Shown one piece after another: positions 57,005 through 64,000 of a stretch of DNA of 64,000 nucleotides. Origin of the DNA: Mytilus californianus (lineage: Eukaryota > Mollusca > Bivalvia > Mytilida > Mytilidae). Position numbers and translations under genes: made by a program. Below the pieces are notes generated by a model. It had not been told where the DNA came from, made no database searches, and saw nothing but the letters and a program-made list of their open reading frames with translations. The DNA is taken from assembly GCF_021869535.1 (NCBI RefSeq), contig NW_026262668.1:13500348-13564347 (forward strand). The letters run 5' to 3'. Position 1 is the stretch's first letter. Every line of letters begins with the position of its first letter.

Positions 57005-57108
57005 CCTCATTTGCAATCGTGCCGCATCTCCTATTTTCTATATGCGGTTCTCATGTATATAGTTTTTTTCATTTGCAATCATACCATATCTCCTATTTTC
57101 TATATGCG
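57005..57108 (+). repeat. Two tandem copies of a repeat terminus
   Basis: tcatttgcaatcgtgccgca-tctcc and tcatttgcaatcatacca-atctcc, each followed by tattttctatatgcg, about 65 bases apart. They are variants of the terminal module also seen near 8060 and 60180. Confidence 0.65.
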
Positions 57109-57149
57109 TTTCAAAAGATTCTACGGCTGATACGGAATTCGACGTTTCG

Positions 57150-57305
57150 AAATCTAATGCATTCTGGGTAATTTCATTGTTCGTACCCCAAAATGAAAAC
57201 AACGTCACTACATTGGTTGAATTTCAATTGTTTGGGACGTTGTTAGCTAATCACAGCGTTTTGGTAAACGCTTTTGAAAATTTTACCCAGAATGCTTTAG
57301 AATTC
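57150..57305. repeat. Short inverted repeat pair, possible MITE
   Basis: taatgcattctgggtaattt (57155-57174) and aaattttacccagaatgctt (57279-57298) are inverted, with ttcgaaa/gaattcg-rich flanks. Confidence 0.55.
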
Positions 57306-57479
57306 GTGTCGCAAATATATACTTTATGATATCATTGAAACTTAAAACAGACTTTATTTAGCAATTTCACAAAAATTTAAAGAAAAATAAGTAATGGTGC
57401 AAGAACACCAAATCACTTGTCATTATCTGCTTGCCGAGTTAGGAAAATTTACGGGATCAAGTTTAAAATCTATGTAAAA

Positions 57480-57725
57480 AGGTATGGTAGACTAAATTTC
57501 CACGGGTGCCACATGTGGAGTAGGATCTGATAACCCTCACGGAGCACATGAGATCACCCCGACACGGCTTTTTTGCTCAGTCTTTAGTTTTTCTATGTTG
57601 CGTTTTGTATACTGTTGTTTGTATTTTGGTCTTTTTCTTTTTTTTGCCATGGCGTTCTCAGTGTATTTCAACTTGTGACTTTAAATGTCCCTTTGGTATC
57701 TTTCGCCTCTTTTCACCAAAAATTC
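57480..57725. repeat. Dispersed repeat, gagaggcaaaag family, reverse orientation
   Basis: Reverse complement of the family at 45325-45600: ccacatgtggagtaggatct, catggcgttctcagtgt, cttgtgactttaaatgtccc, tttcgcctctttt. Confidence 0.7.
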
Positions 57726-57779
57726 AATTAAAATAAAGCGTACACCTCCTTATCTCACCACAAAATGAAAATAATGAAT

Positions 57780-59290
57780 ACCTACAAACAACTTGAGTAA
57801 TTATAATATTGATAAATATAGACCAATAGCAGTTTTGCCATGTCTCTCCAAAATCATAGAACGACATATCGCTGCATGAGAGTTTAAATACATATTTAGA
57901 TAGTAATGACCTTCTTAATACTACACAGACAGGCTTCAGACCTAAACATTCGTGCACTACTACACTTACTAAATTAGTAGATGAACGGTTAACAAATATA
58001 GATAATGGAGAAATAAACGGAGTTATATTTTTTTATTTAAAGAAAGCTTTTGATCTGGTTAATCATATAATTTTATTGAAAAACATTTGAATATTATAAT
58101 ATTTCAAACTGTACTCTAGACTGGTTTAAGTCATACTTGTTTGAACGAATTCAACAAGTTAAGGTCAATAACGTCATGTCTGATACTAAATACGTAAAAA
58201 CTGGTATTGAAAACTGGTGTTCGCAAAATTGTATGAAATTAAATGCCAAAAAATGTAAATCAAATTGAATGATTATTGGTTCAAAACAGAGGCTTTATTC
58301 AATTGGGAACAGTTTAGATATCAATATTTCAGATGAACAAATAGAGAATGTAGATTGTGAAAAACTTCTTGGTTTAATTATTGACAAAAACCTAAATTGG
58401 AATGAGCAAATAGATAAAATGTCATGTAATTTTTGGGGCCCTTTATAGCTTACTGTTCAGTGTGAGCCAAGGCTCCGTGTTGAAGATCGTACTGTGACCT
58501 ATAATGGTTTGCTTTTATAAATTTTGACTTAGATGGAGAGTTGTCTCATTGGCACTCATACCACATCTTCTTATATCTATGTACAATAGAATCAACTTAT
58601 TACAAAAGATAAGAAAGTATTTACCTATTCATATACGTATCATTTATTTGAATGCTTATAGTCTGCCATTGTTTGATTATTGTTGCAATATATGGGGTAG
58701 TTGTTATGAAAGTGGAATAAATAAACTTAATAAGTTAGTAAAGAAATCTGCTAGGGTTATAGTAGAAGCTGACATAATGACATCCTCCAGTTTATTGTTT
58801 AATAGTTTAAACTGGTTAAATGTGATAAAAACGAATTCAATATCAAAAGGCAATACTTGTATTTAAATCATTAAAGGATATGGTTCCTAACTACTTACAA
58901 GAAAACTTTCATTTTACTGATAATCAAAATTATAATTTACGTTCAGCTGATGAAAAACTATTAAATCCTCCGAAGCCAAAAGACTCATTTTTTGAAGAAA
59001 ACATTTATATATTCTGGTTCTCAAATTTGGAACAGTTTACCAAATGAAATAAAGATGAGTAATACACTTGTATCTTTAAAAATAAAATGTTATAAATTTT
59101 TCATAAATTGTGCAAATTAATATGCTTTTTCATTACTATCAAAATAGAATTGTACATTGTGTATATATCATTATAATATTGTATGTACTTTATAAATATT
59201 TTATCATTATTTTGAGGACTCCCAGAAAGATTAGTTTTAACTAATGGGATTATCCTCTTGACATAAAGATTATTTATTTATTTATCTATT
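57780..59290 (+). mobile_element. Decayed LINE (non-LTR) reverse transcriptase with frameshifts and internal deletion
   Basis: Pieces in order: IDKYRPIAVLPCLSKIIERH; TQTGFRPKHSCTTTLTKLVD; GVIFFYLKKAFDLVNHIIL; SYLFERIQQVKVNNVMSD; CMKLNAKKCKS; GSKQRLYSIGNSLDINIS; VDCEKLLGLIIDKNLNWNEQ; LLQKIRKYLPIHIRIIYLNA; YSLPLFDYCCNIWGSCYESG. These match the order of a CR1/Jockey-like reverse transcriptase C-terminal half. The catalytic Asp before KKAFD is Tyr, the F-x-DD segment is deleted between VMSD and TKYV, and there are several stops and shifts. It is interrupted by the repeat at 58430-58585. It ends near 59290 in a TTTA-rich tail. It cannot be active. Confidence 0.85.
58430..58585 (+). repeat. Dispersed repeat copy 3 (3' end only), inserted in the LINE
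   Basis: Matches the last 155 bases of the repeats at 30245-30916 and 59560-60197. It splits the reverse transcriptase after NEQIDKM, and coding resumes at NRINLLQKI. Both edges show atgt, a possible 4-base target duplication. Confidence 0.75.
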
Positions 59291-59559
59291 TTGAGTCCAG
59301 GGTCAATCTATGGACATCGGCCTTTTTCACAGATAACACCTCGTCGCGTGAATGTTATAATGATGTTAATCCCATTTTCCTAAATGTTAGGAAATTAAAT
59401 ATGAAGTTTTAAAAAGACAATATCATAAATACATTACTGAGATATAGAAAGTTATGTAGGAATCGAATTTATAGACCACTTCGTACTATGAACATCAAAA
59501 TTATTTATTTTGTAAAAATATTTCCTTTCTCTATTGGAACTGTACACGTATACCTAACA

Positions 59560-60197
59560 CCAAAATTATTTTCATTTACCTGTGTTTAAAGTGATGGCAA
59601 ATGGCTGATATTTTTGTTCGAGCATATTGTTTTTCTTAAATTGTTTAACATTTCATACCGATATAACATGTTACTTTTATTACTCTTCCCTTAGTTTATT
59701 TATTTTTTTATTTTGTATTTACATTGTATCATAGGTCAAATTTATTTGTTCAGTGTATGTTCACTGGTGTTAATATGTCCTTTGATTGAGTTAAGCTATT
59801 TCAGTTGATATTTTATAGTGTGTCTTTCTATGTTGTGATGTTACACTATTGTTTCAGAAAAAGGGTGAAGGTTTGGTACCATTAAAACGTTTAAACCCGC
59901 TGCATTTGTTTGCACTTGTCCTAAGTCAGGAATCTGATGTTCAGTAGTTGTCGTTTGTTGATGTGGTTCATAAGTGTTTCTCGTTTCTCGTTGTTTATAT
60001 AGATTAGACCGTTGGTTTTCCCGTTTGAATGGTTTTACACTAGTAATTTTTGGGGCCCTTTATAGCTTTCTGTTCGGTGTGAGCCAAGGCTCCGTGTTGA
60101 AGACCGTACTTTGACCTATAATGGTTTACTTTTATAAATTTTGACTTGGATGGAGAGTTGTCTCATTGGCACTCATACCACATCTTCTTATATCTAT
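59560..60197 (+). repeat. Dispersed 0.65-kb repeat, copy 2
   Basis: Full-length partner of 30245-30916, with the same blocks in the same order. No coding region is seen. Confidence 0.8.
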
Positions 60198-61244
60198 GAA
60201 GAGTAACTATTCCAAGTTCGGTATAAAACCGACAAACTAACGAGTAAAGTTTTTTTTAACCACTAAAGTAAGACCTTGAACGTCGATAGGGTAAGCATAT
60301 CCGGCTGTGCACGCATCACCTATCATACGATTCCAAAATTATCTGAAGTATATAGCATGTATCAAAAATACATATAAATAGTGATTGGGGATTTTTACTA
60401 GTATAAAGTAAATTAGATTGATATATAAATCGTGTTGGTATTTAGATGTTTCTTTGGTCATTGGCTGATTATGTGCGTTTGAGTTATGTTATAAATTGAG
60501 GATTAAGATTTATTTTGATGGTATTGGCAATTGAAAGCAAAATCTATATATTTGTTTTATAGGACGGACATAACCGTTTTATAACGAGAATTGTTATAGA
60601 AAGAATGTGTATTGATGGGTCCCTTCCTTTCATTGGATATATTTTTTAAATCGCCAAAATCGGCTAAAAAGTCAATACCCACAATTTAAAATTTCTGGAT
60701 CCGCGTCTGATATGGAATAGCACGAAATTTAAAAGGAAGTTCGATGGACTTCTTTTATTGGTTATCTCCTTTGTGTCAATGCACTTATATCCTGATTTGA
60801 AGTCAAAGTCATTAAATATCCATTTTCCATGAACATAAACATTAAAGTATGAGATGGCGATATCTAGGTTAAACGCTTTTGTAAAAGGATGTAAGCTGAA
60901 AAAATTTAAATGCTAATCTAAATTACAGCCTTTTGATAGCGAAATGTCACCTTAGTTTGAAGATTGATAACTGAACATCCCGGATCTACAGTAGCTAACA
61001 TAACGAGCGGATTTCTACTTTGCCAGAATTGGCTGAATTTGTTTATATCAATTTCGCAGTAAATTAAAGAAAGAATTTGTCAAAAATATTTTTTTGTTTC
61101 ATTTAGAAAATTTCTTCCTCCTGGATATACATGGACTATTTGCCACTGGGAGTTAGGCAAACATCAATCAACCAATCAATCAAATATTTCTGAATTAATT
61201 CTTGATATCGTACAACGAGTTTTCGAGCATGAAAACGAGATAAA
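60198..61244. other. No feature seen
   Basis: AT-rich DNA without a convincing frame or repeat. Confidence 0.5.
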
Positions 61245-61850
61245 TGATAATGAATGCACGATTTTTGCATATTGCACGATTTATACATTGATTAACAATT
61301 ACGATTTCTGCATACTGTGACTTAAATATGTGAATTCTGCATATTACACGATTTATACATTGATTGACAGCTGCCTGTTCTTTATGTTGCATGATTTATA
61401 TATTGATTTACATCTGCGGATTCTGCATGTTGCACGATTTAGACTTTGATTTACAACTAAGAGTACTGCATATTGCACGGTTAATACATTGATTTACAAC
61501 TAAGAGTACTGCATATTGCACGGTTAATACATTGATTTACAGCTGCAATGTTTTGCATATTGCACGATTTATTGTCAAATTTACAGCTGCGACATATTGC
61601 ACGATTTATACATTCATTTGCAGTTGCGAGTTCTTCATATTGCACGATTTATACATTTACTTACATCTGCAAGTTTTACATATTGCACTAAATATCTATT
61701 TATTACTTTTTTTTGCTTATTGCGCGAATTATACATTAATTGGCAGCTATGATTTATAAATTGATTTACAGTAGCAAGTTCTGCACATTGCACGATTCAT
61801 ACATTGATATACAATTGCGAGTTACATATTGCACGATAAATTCATATCAT
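61245..61850. repeat. Minisatellite, about 43-bp unit, 13 or so diverged copies
   Basis: Unit gcatattgcacgatttatac followed by attgatttacagctgcgagttct, with substitutions in every copy. Open frames on both strands are artefacts. Confidence 0.9.
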
Positions 61851-62040
61851 CTTATTTCTATTGATTGGCAGATCCTCTAGATCTAATAACTGAAAAAAAT
61901 AAGAAAGGGTGGAAAACAAGACAACTTGATTTTTCTTTACTAAATGCCCTTGTCATTCGCCTAGTGTTTGCATTCGTTTGCGTTATATATTAAGCATTAG
62001 TCCCTATGGGAAGGATACCCTTCCGGAGCAATTAGATGAC

Positions 62041-62054
62041 CCCCCCCCCCCCCC
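62041..62054. repeat. Poly-C tract
   Basis: About 14 C; its length is likely unstable. Confidence 0.85.
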
Positions 62055-62129
62055 AAATCTGTGCATCAATTCGAGTATTCAAGGGAAATATTTGGATATC
62101 GTCCACTGTATGTTAAGCTTAATAAAAAT

Positions 62130-62235
62130 AAGGAGATGTGGTATGATTGCCAATGAGACAACTATTAACCAAAGTTCAAATGAAGTGGATGTAAGCAATT
62201 ATAGGCAACCGTTTCTCGGTTATAAACAGTTAGGG
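62130..62235 (-). repeat. Dispersed repeat terminus, reverse orientation
   Basis: ggagatgtggtatgattgcc, aatgagacaact, caaagttcaaatgaagtgga and tgtaagcaattatagg-aaccg. I recall this as one of the most frequent mussel repeats. It is the reverse complement of the module at 57070-57100 and elsewhere. Confidence 0.7.
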
Positions 62236-62770
62236 TTGTTTATTTACACTTATAACAATATGACTTATAATTTGTGACTTTGGCGTCCTTTCTGCGTGGA
62301 ACAGGGGAGATAAATTTTTGTAATAATATTTGTTTCTTGATAGATCTAGAGCGGTGAAACTACGGTCACCATTCAATCTGACTAAGATAAGCTGTTTGAT
62401 AGTATCCCCCCTCTCTCTCTCTCATTTTCTTTTCCGAAAGAGAGAAGCTATCTTAACAGATGGTTTTAATCAGATTGTGTAACCGTCATGGTCATGTTGT
62501 CTAACATTTATTATACATAATTTATGATAAAACTTGCATTCTCCTCTCTCTTTTTTTTAAATTTAAACATGCTTCATTTTATATCACATCTAATGTAAAA
62601 ACTCTACAGTGTAAGCATTCAAGGACAGCTGTCATATGGAATCCCTTCTATTTTGACAAACCCCGTTTGGAAAAATTATTCTCGTTCTCAATTATTTTAG
62701 TGGAATGGTGAATGGTGAAACTCATAATGATCATCCCTTCTAAACCACTTGACGTATTGCGAGTGAGTTC
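62236..62770. other. No gene; weak stem-loop
   Basis: A (CT)n run at 62408-62424 lies between weakly inverted segments (caatctgactaagat / atctta...tcagattg). Nothing else is seen. Confidence 0.4.
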
Positions 62771-64000
62771 ACAAGGATAAGTCATATATGTTTATATAAA
62801 TCATGTATGTTTATGTTCACAAGGATAAATCATGTATGTTTATGTTCACAGTGATAAACCATGTATGTTTATGTTCACAGTGATAAATCATGTATGTTTA
62901 TGTTCACAAGGATAAATCATGTATGTTTATGTTCACAAGGATAAATCATGTATGTTTATGTTGACAAGGGTAAATCATGTATGTTTATGTTGACAAGGAT
63001 AAATCATGTATGTTTATGTTGACAAGGATAAAGTATGTATGTTTATGTTGACAAGGGTAAATCATTTATGTTTATGTTGACCAGGATAAATCATGTATGT
63101 TTATGTTGACAAGGATAAATCATGTATCTTTATGTTGACAAGGATAAATCAGGTATGTTTATGTTGACAAGGATAAATCATGTATGTTTATGGTGACAAG
63201 GGTAAATCATGTATGTTTATGTAGACAAGGATAAATCAGGTATGTTTATGTTGACAAGGATAAATCATGTATGTTTCTGTTGACAAGGATAAATCATGTA
63301 TGTTTATGTAGACAAAGATAAATCATGTATGTTTATGTTCACAAGGATAAATCATGTATGTTTATGTTGACAAGGATAAATCATGTATGTTTTTGTTGAC
63401 AGTGATAAATCATGTATGTTAATGTTCACCAGGATAAATCATGTATGCTTATGTTGACAAGGATAATCATGTATGTTTATATAAATCATGTATGTTTATG
63501 TTCACAAGGGTAAACCATGTATGTTTATGTTGACAAGGATAAATCATGTATGCTTATGTTGACAAGGATAAATCATGTATGTTTATGTTGACAAGGATAA
63601 ATCATGTATGTTTATGTTGACAAGGATAAATCATGTATGTTTACGTTGACAAGGGTAAATCATGTATGTTTACGTTGACAAAGATAAATCATGTATGTTT
63701 ACGTTGACAAGGGTAAACCATGTATGTTTATGTTGACAAGGGTAAACCATGTATGTTTATGTTGACAAGGATAAATCATGTATGTTTATGTTGACAAGGG
63801 TAAACCATGTATGTTTATGTTGACAAGGATAAATCATGTATGTTTATGTTTACAAGGATAAATCATGTATATTTATGTTGACAAGGGTAAATCATGTATG
63901 TTTATGTTGACAAGGATAAATCAGGTATGTTTATGTTGACAAGGATAAATCATGTATGTTTATGTTGACAAGGATAAATCATGTTTGTTTATGTTGACAA
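62771..64000. repeat. 29-bp minisatellite, about 42 copies, continuing past the window
   Basis: Unit ttgacaaggataaatcatgt followed by atgtttatg, with variants (ttcacaagg, gggtaaatc, aaaccatg) that occur in local runs. The array is still intact at the last base of the window. Confidence 0.97.

Overview
The window is eukaryotic, AT-rich, intron-containing DNA. It is most probably from a marine bivalve, likely a mussel of the Mytilus type. The evidence is GT-AG introns, LINE fragments, many minisatellites, and several dispersed repeats that I recall as common in mussel sequence (for example a module ending ggtatgattgcc / catcataccacatct-like). The species is an inference; I could not search a database.

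The only clear host gene is on the minus strand, from 25811 down to 220. It is a complete 12-exon LIV-1 type ZIP zinc transporter (SLC39A family, ZIP4/ZIP12-like). All twelve exons join in frame with GT-AG borders and give 747 residues: a signal peptide, a Cys-containing ectodomain with an Asp/His-rich linker, a PAL-type (here PSL) domain, two furin-like sites, and eight membrane segments with the HNFADG and [10 protein letters not shown] metal-site motifs. Its introns carry two Helentron-like tandem-repeat elements, a 23-bp minisatellite with higher-order structure, a Mutator-type transposase fragment, MITEs and palindromes. At the end of exon 2 the exon tail and its splice donor are tandemly repeated into the intron.

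From 26 to 33.8 kb there is no recognisable gene. This stretch holds a simple repeat, a minisatellite, three fold-back elements, dispersed mussel-type repeats and a 0.66-kb MITE.

From 33.8 to 56.5 kb lies a complex tandem segmental duplication. Copy A is 5.4 kb; copies B and C are about 8.7 kb each and almost identical. The same 50-base piece of a LINE coding region sits at two of the junctions. Copies B and C each carry an intact exon, on the same strand as the transporter and upstream of it, that is homologous to exon 1 of the transporter. It has a signal peptide, the same 35-residue DP-H-V to G-K-C spacing and the same phase-0 donor. These may be alternative first exons or remnants of a tandem paralogue, and they are the most interesting biology in the window.

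From 56.5 to 64 kb there is a decayed LINE reverse transcriptase on the plus strand, a second full copy of a 0.65-kb dispersed repeat, a 43-bp minisatellite, and a 29-bp minisatellite that runs off the end of the window. No RNA genes or CRISPR arrays were recognised.
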